Shown here piece after piece: positions 1 to 9,287 of a stretch of DNA of 64,000 bases. Source of the DNA: Pseudomonas hydrolytica (GTDB lineage Bacteria; Pseudomonadota; Gammaproteobacteria; Pseudomonadales; Pseudomonadaceae); contig NZ_CP099397.1 of assembly GCF_021495345.1 (NCBI RefSeq), positions 248,001-312,000 on the forward strand. The letters are read 5' to 3'. The notes beneath the pieces were generated by a model. The model worked only from the letters and a program-made list of their open reading frames with translations. It was not told the origin of the DNA and made no database searches. Position 1 is the first letter of the stretch; every line of letters begins with the position of its first letter. Position numbers and translations under genes: made by a program.

Positions 1-96
1 ACGTGGCTAGCAGGGTTGATGGGGAGCAGTATCCGCGCCAGACTCCTGCGGAAAAAAGCCGAGAACATGGCAAAGACTTTTGACTGAAGATCAACG

Positions 97-1005
97 ATGA
101 AGATCAGCCTGGAAGAAATGCTCGCGTTCGTTCGCGTGGTCGACAGCGGCTCCATCAGCGCGGCGGCCGAGCAACTGGAGCAGACCGCCTCTGGCGTCAG
201 CCGCGCCCTCGGTCGTCTCGAGGAGAAGCTCGCGGTGACGCTGCTGCGCCGCACCACCCGACGTCTGGAACTGACCGAGGAGGGCGAGGTGTTTCTCGTC
301 CAGGCGCGGCGCATTCTCGACAGCGTCGAGGAGGCCGAGGAACAGATGGCCGTGCGCCGCCAGGCGCCGGCCGGACGCCTGCGCATCAATACCGCCTCGC
401 CCTTCATGCTGCATGTGATAGTCCCGCTGATCGGCGATTTTCGCGCTCTTTATCCGCAGATCGAGCTGGAGCTGAACAGCGATGACCGCATCATCGATCT
501 GCTGGAACGGCGTACCGACCTGGCCATCCGGATCGGCCATCTGCCCGACTCCAGCCTGCATGCACGCCCGCTATGCCATAGCCGCCGTCGCGTGCTGGCC
601 AGCCCGGAGTACCTGGCCAGGCATGGCCAGCCGATGCGCACCGAGGAGCTGGCCGGGCACAGCCTGATCGGCTTCACCGAACCGGACAGCCTCAATGAAT
701 GGCCGCTGCGCCATGCCCTCGGCGAGCGCTGGCGCATTACACCCAGCCTGCACGTTTCCAGTGGCGACACCGTGCGTGAGCTGGCTCTGGCGGGTCAGGG
801 CCTGGTCTGTCTGTCGGACTTCATGACCGACGCCGACCGCGCCAGCGGCCGTCTGGTGGAGGTGCTGGCCGAGCAGCGCGTGGAGGTGCGCCAGCCCATC
901 AACGCGGTGTACTACCGCAATACGGCGCTGGCCTCGCGCATCACCTGTTTTCTCGATTTTCTCAGCGAACGACTAGGCTCGCCCGGGCTGACGCCCCACG
1001 ACTGA
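97..1005 (+). CDS. LysR-family transcriptional regulator
   Basis: This 302-residue protein has the standard LysR layout. A winged helix-turn-helix occupies about residues 5-60 (AFVRVVDSGSISAAAEQL followed by an SRALGRLEEKL recognition helix), and a periplasmic-binding-like effector domain covers about residues 90-295. It resembles the common Pseudomonas LysR subgroup in which the regulator lies beside the transporter or dehydrogenase it controls. The upstream divergent partner is outside the window, so no target can be assigned. The ATG lies behind only a weak purine-rich ribosome site. It converges on the peptidase gene downstream, with a shared terminator between them. Confidence 0.9.
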   Translation: MKISLEEMLAFVRVVDSGSISAAAEQLEQTASGVSRALGRLEEKLAVTLLRRTTRRLELTEEGEVFLVQARRILDSVEEAEEQMAVRRQAPAGRLRINTASPFMLHVIVPLIGDFRALYPQIELELNSDDRIIDLLERRTDLAIRIGHLPDSSLHARPLCHSRRRVLASPEYLARHGQPMRTEELAGHSLIGFTEPDSLNEWPLRHALGERWRITPSLHVSSGDTVRELALAGQGLVCLSDFMTDADRASGRLVEVLAEQRVEVRQPINAVYYRNTALASRITCFLDFLSERLGSPGLTPHD

Positions 1006-1014
1006 CGACAACCG

Positions 1015-1037
1015 ACGGTAGCCCGGACTGCATCCGG
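1015..1037. repeat. REP-like GTAGCCCGGA repeat
   Basis: A degenerate copy of the interspersed repeat GTAGCCCGGATGCAATCCGG (here GTAGCCCGGACTGCATCCGG), just downstream of the LysR stop. Related copies lie near 5696, 7787 and 54412. Confidence 0.6.
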
Positions 1038-1055
1038 TCACACGACAGCACAACG

Positions 1056-1086
1056 AAAAAGGGCGACTCATCGAGTCGCCCTTTTT
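1056..1086. terminator. Bidirectional rho-independent terminator
   Basis: An eight-base-pair stem (GGGCGACT / AGTCGCCC) with a five-base loop is flanked by a run of A on the left and a run of T on the right. It can therefore stop transcription from both converging genes. Confidence 0.9.
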
Positions 1087-1100
1087 GTATCAGCGCCAGG

Positions 1101-2003
1101 TCACTGCGCGGCCTGCATGCTCCATTCGGTCAGCTTCTGCTGCTTGTAGCTGAGCGCGGCGGCCGGCACCGGCGTCACCTTGCCGGTCTCCATCCAGCGC
1201 TTGAGGCGGTTGGCGTCGGCCATATGGGTGTACTTGCCGAACGCACCGAGCACGACGAAGGCCACCGAACGCTGGTTCATCGAGGTGAGCATCACCAGGC
1301 AGCGCCCCGCGGCGTTGGTAAAGCCGGTCTTGCTCATGCCGATGTCCCAGTCGGGCTTGCGCACCAGTGCGTTGGTGTTGCGAAAGCCCAGGGTATAGGT
1401 CGGCTTGCGGAAGGTGACGGTCGCCTCGGAGTCGGTGCTGAACTGGCCGATCAGCGGGTACTGCTGGGTGGCCTTGATCATCAGCGCCAGGTCGCGGGCG
1501 GTGGCGACGTTGCGCTCGGACATGCCGGTGGGCTCGACGAAATGGCTGTTGTGCATGCCCAGCGCCTTGGCCTTGGCGTTCATCGCCGCGACGAACGCCG
1601 CGTGGCCACCGGGATAGTGGTGGGCCAGGCTGGCGGCGGCGCGGTTCTCCGAGGACATCAGGGCCAGATGCAGCATGTCGCGCCGGCTGATCTCGCTGCC
1701 GATGCGTACGCGCGAGTAGACGCCCTGCATCTCCTTGGTGTCGCGGATGGTGATGGGCAGCACCTCATCCAGCGGCAGCTTGGCATCGAGCACCACCATG
1801 GCGGTCATCAGCTTGGTCACCGAAGCCACCGGCAGACGCAGGTCGGGGTTGCTGGAATAGAGTTCCTTTCCGGTCTTCAGGTCGATCAGCAATGCGCTGC
1901 CCGCGGCAAGTTCCTGTTGCGGCTGGGCCGGCGCGGCCTGAAGGTTCGAGACAACAAGGCCGGCGCTCAGCAGCAGGCCCAAAATCGAATATCGGAGTTT
2001 CAC
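1101..2003 (-). CDS. pbpG: D-alanyl-D-alanine endopeptidase (PbpG/PBP7 type)
   Basis: A 300-residue penicillin-binding protein of the S11 peptidase family, which cleaves D-Ala-mDAP cross-links in periplasmic peptidoglycan. An N-terminal signal peptide (about residues 1-23, ending near LQA-AP) is followed by the three penicillin-binding motifs: SVTK at 61-64 with the catalytic serine, SEN at 119-121, and KTG at 226-228. Length and motif spacing fit PbpG rather than the longer DacA/DacC carboxypeptidases, because no C-terminal membrane anchor is visible. It ends at the shared terminator with the LysR gene. Confidence 0.93.
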   Translation of the reverse strand: MKLRYSILGLLLSAGLVVSNLQAAPAQPQQELAAGSALLIDLKTGKELYSSNPDLRLPVASVTKLMTAMVVLDAKLPLDEVLPITIRDTKEMQGVYSRVRIGSEISRRDMLHLALMSSENRAAASLAHHYPGGHAAFVAAMNAKAKALGMHNSHFVEPTGMSERNVATARDLALMIKATQQYPLIGQFSTDSEATVTFRKPTYTLGFRNTNALVRKPDWDIGMSKTGFTNAAGRCLVMLTSMNQRSVAFVVLGAFGKYTHMADANRLKRWMETGKVTPVPAAALSYKQQKLTEWSMQAAQ

Positions 2004-2118
2004 GGTTCACTTCACCAGTTGGCTGGAGGACTGCAGGGTGGAACTCTCAGCAGTATAGGGAAGTTACAGGCGCGGCGCCCTAGGATGCGGCCTGCGCATG
2101 GCATGCGCCGACCTGCGG

Positions 2119-3072
2119 CTAGATCGCGACACCCGCCCAGCCACCTCGCGGCGGCTGCCGCTGCAGGCTGGCCAGCTCGTCCTGCAGCCAGTCGACGAAG
2201 CAGCGCACCAGCCGCGCACGCCGCTTGCGCTCGGGCATCACCACGTAATAGCCATAGGCCGAGCGGATCGAGGTATCCAGCATGCGCACCAGCAGCCCCT
2301 GGGCCAACAGCTCGTCCACCAGGTAGCGCCAGCCGATGGCCACGCCCTGGCCGGCGATGGCGGCCTGGATCAGCAAGGTGTAGTTGTCGAAGCGCAGGGC
2401 GCCGGCAGAAGGGGGCTCGACAATGCCCAGGGCGCGGAATACGCCATCCCAGGCAAACCAGTTGGCGCGCGCCTCCGGGCGCAGATGCAGCAGTGGCAGG
2501 CGCGCCAACAATGCCGCCGAGTCCACCGGCTCGCGGCCGTGCAGCAGGTGCGGACTGCACACCGGAAACACTTCCTCGCCGAACAGCAGCAGGCTCTCGC
2601 CGTGCTTGCAGCGGCCGTCGCCGAAACTGATGGCCACGTCGATCTCGCCCGGCAGGTTGCCGCCCAAGTCGCGCTCGGTGGTCACCAGGCTCACGTCCAC
2701 CTCCGGGTGCAGCTGATGGAAGCGCTGCAGACGCGGCATCAGCCAGTAGGCGGCGAAGGCGAAATCGGTGGCCACCTGCAGCACCTCATGCTGCTGCCGC
2801 GCGACCACCGCCTGCAGGCCGCTGTCCAGGCTGTGCAGGCCCTCCTGCACGTAACGCAGCAACAGTTCGCCCGCTTCCGTCAGCACCAATCCGCGATGCA
2901 CGCGGTCGAACAGGCGTACCGCCAGCTGCTGTTCCAGGCGCTTGATCTGCTGGCTGATGGCCGGCTGGCTGCTGCCCTGCTCGTTGGCCGCCGCGGTGAA
3001 GCTCAGCAGGCGGGCGGCCGATTCGAACACCCGCAGGCTGTCCAGGGAAATCTCATCGAGCACTTTACGCAT
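2119..3072 (-). CDS. LysR-family regulator of choline-sulfate use
   Basis: A 317-residue LysR-type regulator. The helix-turn-helix lies at about residues 8-66 (ESAARLLSFTAAANEQGSS, then SQQIKRLEQQL). It is transcribed divergently from the choline-sulfatase gene, and only about 114 bp separate the two starts. In this family that arrangement normally means the regulator controls the divergent genes, and P. aeruginosa has the same pairing beside betC. The effector is therefore probably choline or choline sulfate, inferred from context. A GcvA-like subgroup is likely from the LPLLHLRPEARANWFAWD region. Confidence 0.88.
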   Translation of the reverse strand: MRKVLDEISLDSLRVFESAARLLSFTAAANEQGSSQPAISQQIKRLEQQLAVRLFDRVHRGLVLTEAGELLLRYVQEGLHSLDSGLQAVVARQQHEVLQVATDFAFAAYWLMPRLQRFHQLHPEVDVSLVTTERDLGGNLPGEIDVAISFGDGRCKHGESLLLFGEEVFPVCSPHLLHGREPVDSAALLARLPLLHLRPEARANWFAWDGVFRALGIVEPPSAGALRFDNYTLLIQAAIAGQGVAIGWRYLVDELLAQGLLVRMLDTSIRSAYGYYVVMPERKRRARLVRCFVDWLQDELASLQRQPPRGGWAGVAI

Positions 3073-3186
3073 AAGCCATGCTTATCCAAACCATGTTTAG
3101 TCCGCGGGTTTACCGCGTCTTACGCTGAAACCATCATGAGGCAAGGCAATCTCGCATAAACATAAGATATGGGACACCGGCACAGC

Positions 3187-4695
3187 ATGAAACGCCCGAA
3201 CATCCTCTTCATCATGGCCGACCAGATGGCCGCACCGATCCTGCCGCTGCACGATGCCGCCTCGCCGGTGCAGATGCCCAACCTGATGAAACTGGCCGAA
3301 CGGGCCGTGGTGTTCGACTCGGCCTACTGCAACAGCCCGCTGTGCGCGCCGTCGCGCTTCACCCTGGTCAGCGGCCGGCTGCCGTCGCAGATCGGCGCCT
3401 ATGACAACGCCGCCGACTTTCCCGCCGACGTGCCCACCTACGCCCACTACCTGCGCCGCCTCGGCTACCGCACGGCGCTGTCGGGCAAGATGCACTTCTG
3501 CGGCCCGGACCAGCTGCACGGCTACGAGGAACGCCTGACCAGCGACATTTACCCGGCCGACTACGGCTGGGCGGTGAACTGGGACGAACCGGACGTGCGT
3601 GCCAGCTGGTACCACAACATGTCCTCGGTGCTGCAGGCCGGCCCCTGCGTACGCAGCAATCAGCTGGATTTCGACGAGGAGGTGGTGTTCAAGGCCCGCC
3701 AGTACCTCTACGACCACGTGCGCCTGACGCCGGAGCAGCCGTTCTGCCTGACCGTGTCGATGACCCACCCCCATGACCCCTATACCATCCCGGCCGAGTA
3801 CTGGGAGCGCTACGAAGGCGTGGACATTCCCATGCCGCGCCAGCACATCGAGCAGGCCGAGCAGGACCCACATTCGCAGCGCCTGCTCAAGGTCATCGAC
3901 CTGTGGGACAAGCCGCTGCCAGAGGACAAGATCCGCGACGCCCGCCGCGCCTACTTCGGCGCCTGCAGCTATATCGACGACAACATCGGCAAGCTGCTGA
4001 AGACCCTGGAGGAATGCGGCCTGGCAGACGACACCCTGATCGTCTTCTCCGGCGACCACGGCGACATGCTTGGCGAGCGCGGCCTCTGGTACAAGATGCA
4101 CTGGTTCGAGATGGCCGCCCGTGTGCCGCTGCTGGTGCATGCGCCGCAGCGCTTCGCCGCGCACCGGGTCAGCCAGTCGGTTTCCACCCTCGACCTGCTG
4201 CCCACACTGGTGGAACTGGCCGGCGGCCGGGTCGAGGAGGGCCTGGCGCTGGAGGGCCGCTCGCTGCTGGCGCACCTTGAAGGTCGCCAGGGCCACGATG
4301 AAGTCATCGGCGAATACATGGCCGAAGGCACCACCAGCCCGCTGATGATGATCCGCCGCGGGCCGTGGAAATTCGTCTACTCGGAGCAGGATCCGCTGCT
4401 GCTGTTCCATCTCCAGCAGGACCCGCAGGAGCGCGAGAATCTGGCCGGCTCGGCGGACCACCAGGGCGTGCTGGCCGAGTTCCTCGCCCAGGCAAGGGCG
4501 CGCTGGGACATCCCGGCGATCCACGCCGCCACCCTGGCCAGCCAGCGCCGTCGGCGCCTGGTGGCAGAGGCTCTGAGCCAGGGCAAGTTGACCAGCTGGG
4601 ACCATCAGCCCTGGGTCGACGCCAGCCAGCAGTACATGCGCAACCATATCGATCTCGACGACCTGGAACGTCGCGCCCGCTATCCACAGGTTTGA
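3187..4695 (+). CDS. betC: Choline-sulfatase
   Basis: A 502-residue type I sulfatase that hydrolyses choline-O-sulfate to choline and sulfate. Metal ligands near the N-terminus (ADQ, residues 11-13) and the sulfatase signature C53-A-P-S-R57 are present; Cys53 would be converted to formylglycine. The central SGDHGDMLGERGLWYKMHWFE region and the C-terminal choline-sulfatase tail (LTSWDHQPWVDASQQYMRN) are typical of BetC. I prefer the ATG at 3187 because family members start MKRPNILF. An in-frame ATG at 3169 would add six residues. The gene is followed by the binding-protein and SulP permease genes in the same direction. Confidence 0.95.
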   Translation: MKRPNILFIMADQMAAPILPLHDAASPVQMPNLMKLAERAVVFDSAYCNSPLCAPSRFTLVSGRLPSQIGAYDNAADFPADVPTYAHYLRRLGYRTALSGKMHFCGPDQLHGYEERLTSDIYPADYGWAVNWDEPDVRASWYHNMSSVLQAGPCVRSNQLDFDEEVVFKARQYLYDHVRLTPEQPFCLTVSMTHPHDPYTIPAEYWERYEGVDIPMPRQHIEQAEQDPHSQRLLKVIDLWDKPLPEDKIRDARRAYFGACSYIDDNIGKLLKTLEECGLADDTLIVFSGDHGDMLGERGLWYKMHWFEMAARVPLLVHAPQRFAAHRVSQSVSTLDLLPTLVELAGGRVEEGLALEGRSLLAHLEGRQGHDEVIGEYMAEGTTSPLMMIRRGPWKFVYSEQDPLLLFHLQQDPQERENLAGSADHQGVLAEFLAQARARWDIPAIHAATLASQRRRRLVAEALSQGKLTSWDHQPWVDASQQYMRNHIDLDDLERRARYPQV

Positions 4696-4738
4696 AACGC
4701 ACTGCCTCCCACTACTATCAGAACAAAGGAGATACGCC

Positions 4739-5659
4739 ATGAACCGAATCAACGCACTGTTGCTGGCCGGGGCGCTGTCCGCCAGCGCCAACGTCTGGGC
4801 TGAGGACGCGGCCTGCGCCACGGTCAAGCTGGGCGATCCGGGCTGGAGCGACATCGCTGTGACCAACGGCATCGCCAGCTTCCTGCTCGAAGGCCTCGGC
4901 TACCAGACGCAGAGCCAGACCCTGGCGGTGCCGATCATCTACGCCGGGCTGCAGAAGGGTCAGCTCGACGTGTTCCTCGGCAATTGGATGCCGGCGCAGC
5001 AGAGCAACTACGACAAGTTCGTCGCCAGCGGCGAGGTGGACCAACTGGCGCAGAACCTCGACGGCACCGAGTACACCCTGGCGGTGCCGACCTATGCCTA
5101 CGAGGCCGGGGTGAAGACCTTCGCCGACCTCGACAAGCACGCCGACAAGTTCGGCAAAAAGCTCTACGGCATCGCCTCCGGCTCGCCGGCCAACGAATCG
5201 ATCAAGCAGATGATCGCCGCCGACGAGTTCGGCCTGGGCGACTGGCAACTGGTGGAGTCCAGCGAGCAGGCGATGCTGGTGCAGGTCGGCCGCGCGGTCA
5301 AACGCGAGCAGTTCGTGGTGTTCCTCGGCTGGACCCCGCACCCGATGAACGTGCAGTACGACATGAAATACCTGCGCGGCGGCGAGAAGTATTTCGGCGA
5401 CAGCGGCCAGGTCAACACCCTGGCGCGCAAGGGCTATGCCCAGCAGTGCCCCAATGCCGGCAAGCTGCTCGCCAACCTCAAATTCACCCAGGAGATGGAG
5501 AACAGCATCATGGATCGGGTGCTCAGCAAGCAGGCCAGCAACGCCCAGGCGATCAAGGACTGGCTGCAGGCCAACCCGCAGGTGCTCGATGCCTGGCTGG
5601 ACGGGGTCACCACCCGCGACGGCGGCGACGGCCTGGCCGCGGTCAAGGCGCGGCTTTGA
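4739..5659 (+). CDS. choX: Choline-type ABC substrate-binding protein
   Basis: A 306-residue periplasmic binding protein of the OpuAC/glycine-betaine class. A signal peptide is present (about residues 1-22, ending ANVWA-E). The body carries the choline/betaine-binding features of the ChoX group (GDPGWSDIAVTNG; LDVFLGNWMPAQ; LGWTPHPMNVQYD). A strong AAAGGAG ribosome site precedes the ATG. No permease or ATPase gene follows, so the protein would have to work with a transporter encoded elsewhere, as the equivalent orphan binding proteins beside betC in other pseudomonads must. Ligand could be choline or choline-O-sulfate; the sequence does not decide this. Confidence 0.88.
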   Translation: MNRINALLLAGALSASANVWAEDAACATVKLGDPGWSDIAVTNGIASFLLEGLGYQTQSQTLAVPIIYAGLQKGQLDVFLGNWMPAQQSNYDKFVASGEVDQLAQNLDGTEYTLAVPTYAYEAGVKTFADLDKHADKFGKKLYGIASGSPANESIKQMIAADEFGLGDWQLVESSEQAMLVQVGRAVKREQFVVFLGWTPHPMNVQYDMKYLRGGEKYFGDSGQVNTLARKGYAQQCPNAGKLLANLKFTQEMENSIMDRVLSKQASNAQAIKDWLQANPQVLDAWLDGVTTRDGGDGLAAVKARL

Positions 5660-5695
5660 AATAGCCGGGGCAATTGCGTAGGGTGGGACGCAGCG

Positions 5696-5723
5696 CGTAG
5701 CCCGGATGCGATTCGGCGCTACG
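5696..5723. repeat. REP-like GTAGCCCGGA repeat
   Basis: CGTAGC/GCTACG arms enclose a CCGGATGCGATTCGG core, between the binding-protein gene and the permease gene. It belongs to the same dispersed family as the copies near 1015, 7787 and 54412. Confidence 0.6.
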
Positions 5724-5774
5724 CTAGGCTCCCGCTAACTGCCCGAATCGAATCCAACCTGCCTGGCCCCAACG

Positions 5775-7346
5775 ATGCCGCTACCCGACCTGCAGACCCT
5801 GTTGCCCTTCCTGCGCTGGCTGCCCGGCACCAGTCGCAAGACCCTCGGCAACGATCTGCTGGTCGGCCTCACTGGCGCGGTGCTGGCCCTGCCGCAGTCG
5901 CTGGCCTACGCGCTGATCGCCGGCCTGCCGGCCGAGTACGGCCTGTACGCGGCCATAGTGCCGGTGATCGTCGCCTGCCTGTGGGGCTCATCCTGGCACC
6001 TGATCTGCGGGCCGACGGCGGCCATCTCCATCGTCCTGTTCACCAGCGTCAGCCCGCTGGCCAAGGCCGGCAGCGAGCAGTTCATCGCCCTGGTGCTGCT
6101 GCTGACCTTCCTCGCCGGGCTGTTCCAGTGGCTGCTCGGCCTGCTGCGCTTCGGCGCCCTGGTCAACTTCGTCTCGCAATCGGTGGTGCTCGGCTTCACC
6201 CTGGGCGCGGCGCTGGTCATCGCCATCGGCCAGATTCCCAATCTGCTGCGGGTGGAGATCGTCAGCCAGGCCACCGCCCTGGCCAGCCTGCTGCAGATCG
6301 GTCAGCACCTGAACGACGTGCACTGGCCAAGCCTGGCCCTGGCCGCCTTCACCCTGCTGCTCTGCCTGGCGGTACGGCGCCTGTGGCCGAAGGCGCCGGC
6401 GTTGCTGGTCGGCCTGGTCGCCGGCAGCGCGCTGGTGTGGCTGCTGCCGGAACGCCTGGTCGGCGGCATCGCCCTGGTCAGCGCCTTCGAAGGCGGCCTG
6501 CCGCCCTTCACGCCGCTGCAGTTCGACCTCAACAGCCTGCTGCAGCTGCTTCCGGCGGCGGTGGCCTGCGGCATGCTCGGGCTGGTCACCAGCCTGTCCA
6601 TCGCCCGCGCTCTGGCGGTCAAATCGCACCAGTTCCTCGATGCCAATCAGGAAGTGCGCGCCCAGGGGCTGTCGAACATGCTCGGGCCCTGGTTCGCCGG
6701 TTCGCTGTCGGCCGGCTCCTTCACCCGCTCGGCGCTCAACCTGCAGGCCGGCGCGCGTACGCCGCTGGCCGGGGTGTTCTCGGCGTTGCTGGTGGCGCTG
6801 TTCGCCCTGTTCGGCGCCGCGCTGCTGGCGCATATTCCGCTGCCGGTGATGGCCGCCGGCATCCTGCTGATCTGCTGGGGCCTGGTCGATCTGGCGGCGA
6901 TCCGCGCCCTGCGCCGCGTCAGCCGCGCCGAGTTCGCGGTGATGCTGCTGACGCTGCTGGCCACCCTTCTGCTGGAGTTGCAGACGGCGATCTACGCCGG
7001 GGTGCTGGCCTCGCTGTTCTTCTACCTCAAGCGCACCTCACAACCGCGCGTGCGCCTGTGGCAGGACGGCGACGACGAGGTGCTGCGCATCGAGGGCTCG
7101 ATCTTCTTCGGCGCCTGCCACTACATCCAGCAGCTGCTGCAGCGCAGCCGCGGCCAGCGCCTGGTGATCGACGCGCGGCATATCAACTTCATCGACTACG
7201 CCGGGGTGGAAATGCTGCACCAGGAGGCACGCCGCCTGCTGGCCGGACAGCGCAGCCTGGTGTTGCGCCAGGCCCGGCCGCAGGTGGTGGAGGAGATTCT
7301 CAAGCTCGAAGGCGCCGAGCGCTGCCCGGTGCAGTTCGAGGATTGA
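5775..7346 (+). CDS. SulP-family anion permease with STAS domain
   Basis: A 523-residue inner-membrane transporter. The SulP signature (LAYALIAGLPAEYGLYAAIVP) lies in the first membrane helices. A series of hydrophobic segments runs to about residue 420, and a cytoplasmic STAS domain (about 425-520, including the VIDARHINFIDYAGVEML helix-loop) closes the protein. SulP proteins carry sulfate, bicarbonate or related anions by proton or sodium symport. Its place behind betC suggests that it moves sulfate or choline-O-sulfate. The upstream gap is about 115 bp and holds a REP-like repeat. Confidence 0.92.
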   Translation: MPLPDLQTLLPFLRWLPGTSRKTLGNDLLVGLTGAVLALPQSLAYALIAGLPAEYGLYAAIVPVIVACLWGSSWHLICGPTAAISIVLFTSVSPLAKAGSEQFIALVLLLTFLAGLFQWLLGLLRFGALVNFVSQSVVLGFTLGAALVIAIGQIPNLLRVEIVSQATALASLLQIGQHLNDVHWPSLALAAFTLLLCLAVRRLWPKAPALLVGLVAGSALVWLLPERLVGGIALVSAFEGGLPPFTPLQFDLNSLLQLLPAAVACGMLGLVTSLSIARALAVKSHQFLDANQEVRAQGLSNMLGPWFAGSLSAGSFTRSALNLQAGARTPLAGVFSALLVALFALFGAALLAHIPLPVMAAGILLICWGLVDLAAIRALRRVSRAEFAVMLLTLLATLLLELQTAIYAGVLASLFFYLKRTSQPRVRLWQDGDDEVLRIEGSIFFGACHYIQQLLQRSRGQRLVIDARHINFIDYAGVEMLHQEARRLLAGQRSLVLRQARPQVVEEILKLEGAERCPVQFED

Positions 7347-7372
7347 GCGAGAGGGGCGCGGTGCGCTCGGTG

Positions 7373-7726
7373 CTACACCAACCGCTGCCGCGTGGTGGCG
7401 ATCAGGCGGTGCACCTGACGCTCCACCGCCGGCTCGATCGGCTGCTCCGGCCCACGCCCATGCGGGCAGGGCAGGTTCGGCGTGGTGCCGAACAGCCGGC
7501 AGATCAGCGGGCGCTGGTCATACACCTCGCAGCCGTTCGCTCCCAGATGTACGCAGTTGTACTCGGCCAGCGCCGCGTCGTGCTCGGCATCGCTTTTGAC
7601 TGGCAGACGCGCCAGCTCCTCGGACGAAGCGGTGACCGGCCCACAGCAGTCGTGGCAGCCGGGCACGCAGTCGAAACGTGGGATCTGCCGGCGCAGGTGG
7701 TCGATCTTGCGGTCGGTGCAGCTCAT
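7373..7726 (-). CDS. YkgJ-family cysteine cluster protein
   Basis: A 117-residue protein rich in cysteines arranged as in the YkgJ/Fe-S cluster family (Cys20, 24, 27, 28, 58, 66 and 76), with the typical CxxxCxxCC start and a later YDQRPLICRLFG motif. The pattern predicts a zinc or iron-sulfur site. The molecular role of the family is not established. The start chosen is the ATG giving MSCTDRK, since the longer frame upstream adds 20 residues without family character. It is convergent with the SulP gene. Confidence 0.85.
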   Translation of the reverse strand: MSCTDRKIDHLRRQIPRFDCVPGCHDCCGPVTASSEELARLPVKSDAEHDAALAEYNCVHLGANGCEVYDQRPLICRLFGTTPNLPCPHGRGPEQPIEPAVERQVHRLIATTRQRLV

Positions 7727-7786
7727 GTTCGGACGCCTTGGGTAACGATGCCGACAGTCTACTGCGCGACGGTGATGCACGGGCAA

Positions 7787-7807
7787 CGTAGCCCGGATGC
7801 AATCCGG
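7787..7807. repeat. REP-like GTAGCCCGGA repeat
   Basis: CGTAGCCCGGATGCAATCCG lies between the divergent YkgJ and oxidoreductase genes. It is the best match in the window to the consensus of this repeat family. Confidence 0.6.
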
Positions 7808-7962
7808 AAGCTGTTGGGCGAGCGCGGAGCCTGACGCAGGTGTCTACCTCTCGCGACGCACCCTGCTGAGAGCGCTTTTTTCCCCTCCACCCCTTGGCGG
7901 CGAACGGATTCCGCGCTTATGCTGCGTTGAATTTTCCACACACAAAAATCAGGATTTCGCAC

Positions 7963-9276
7963 ATGAACGCCCGCGTTCACCAGCCCGTCCATGGACCGCA
8001 GCACGCCGCCTCCTATTACGCCGCCAGCGTCAATCGCCAGTTGGCCTACCCGCCGCTGGGCGGCGAGTTGCAGGTGGATGTGTGCGTGGTCGGTGGCGGC
8101 TTCAGCGGCCTGAACACCGCCATCGAGCTGGCGCAGAAGGGCCTGTCGGTGGCGCTGCTGGAGGCGCGCAAGATCGGCTGGGGCGCCAGCGGGCGTAACG
8201 GCGGACAGCTGATCCGCGGCGTCGGCCATGGCGTCGAGCAGTTCGAGTCGTTGGTCGGCAAGGACGGCGTGCGTCAGTTCAAGCTGATGGGCCTGGAAGC
8301 GGTGGAAATCGTGCGCAGCCGCGTGGCGCAGTTCCAGATCGACTGCGACCTGACCTGGGGCTATTGCGACCTGGCCAACAAGCCGTCTCATATGCAAGGT
8401 TTCGCCGAGGACAAGGCGGAGCTGGAAAGCCTCGGCTACCGCCACGAGCTTCGCCTGGTGCCGAAGGAGCGCATCCATGAGGTGGTCGGCTCGGACAACT
8501 ATCACGGCGCCATGATCGACATGGGCTCGGGCCATCTGCACCCGCTCAACCTCGCCCTGGGCGAAGCGGCTGCCGCCCAGTCACTGGGGGTGCGGCTGTT
8601 CGAGGACTCGCCGGTGACCCGCATCGACTACGGCCCCGAGGTTCGCGTGCACACCGCCCACGGCCGGGTACGGGCCAGGCATCTGGTGCTGGCCTGCAAC
8701 GCCTACATCAACGGCCTCAACCCGCACCTGAGCGGCAAGGTGCTGCCCGCCGGCAGCTACGTGATTGCCACCGAGCCGCTGTCCGAGGAGCAGGCCCGGC
8801 AGTTGATCCCGCAGAACATGGCGCTGTGCGACCAGCGCGTGACGGTGGACTACTACCGCCTCTCGGCCGACCGTCGTCTGCTGTTCGGCGGCGCCTGTCA
8901 TTACTCCGGGCGCGACCCGGCGGACATCGCCGCCTACATGCAGCCGAAGATGCTCAAGGTCTTCCCGCAACTGCAGGGCGTGCGCATCGACTACCAGTGG
9001 GGCGGCATGATCGGCATCGGCGCCAACCGCCTGCCGCAGATCGGCCGCCTCGAGGATCAGCCCAACGTGTTCCACGCCCAGGCCTACTCGGGGCATGGCC
9101 TCAACGCCACGCACCTGGCCGGCAAGCTGCTCGCCGAAGCCATCGCCGGGCAGGAAAGCCGTGGCTTCGATCTGTTCGCTCAGGTGCCGCACATGACCTT
9201 CCCTGGCGGCCGCTACCTGCGCTCGCCGCTGCTGGCGCTCGGCATGCTCTGGCACCGACTCAAGGAAGTGCTGTAG
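7963..9276 (+). CDS. FAD-dependent oxidoreductase, PuuB/PauB-like
   Basis: A 437-residue DAO-family flavoprotein. The dinucleotide-binding motif VVGGGFSGLNTAIEL (GGGFSG, 44-49) marks the FAD fold, and YSGHGLNATHLAGKLLAEAI near the C-terminus is typical of gamma-glutamylputrescine oxidase relatives. These enzymes oxidise gamma-glutamylated polyamines, releasing an aminoaldehyde that a PuuC/KauB dehydrogenase then oxidises; such a dehydrogenase lies at 13580-15073. The ATG giving MNARVHQP was preferred to an ATG 69 bp upstream, because the extra residues look non-coding. Exact substrate is not readable from sequence. Confidence 0.88.
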   Translation: MNARVHQPVHGPQHAASYYAASVNRQLAYPPLGGELQVDVCVVGGGFSGLNTAIELAQKGLSVALLEARKIGWGASGRNGGQLIRGVGHGVEQFESLVGKDGVRQFKLMGLEAVEIVRSRVAQFQIDCDLTWGYCDLANKPSHMQGFAEDKAELESLGYRHELRLVPKERIHEVVGSDNYHGAMIDMGSGHLHPLNLALGEAAAAQSLGVRLFEDSPVTRIDYGPEVRVHTAHGRVRARHLVLACNAYINGLNPHLSGKVLPAGSYVIATEPLSEEQARQLIPQNMALCDQRVTVDYYRLSADRRLLFGGACHYSGRDPADIAAYMQPKMLKVFPQLQGVRIDYQWGGMIGIGANRLPQIGRLEDQPNVFHAQAYSGHGLNATHLAGKLLAEAIAGQESRGFDLFAQVPHMTFPGGRYLRSPLLALGMLWHRLKEVL

Positions 9277-9287
9277 CGGTTACGCGC

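Noticed and set aside
1224..2630. A 468-codon plus-strand frame opposite pbpG and the LysR gene.
   Set aside because: Arg/Ala/Gly-rich low-complexity translation typical of antisense high-GC DNA; both true genes on the other strand have full motifs.
3097..4872. A 591-codon minus-strand frame opposite betC.
   Set aside because: It is the high-GC mirror of the choline-sulfatase gene and lacks family motifs or a ribosome site.
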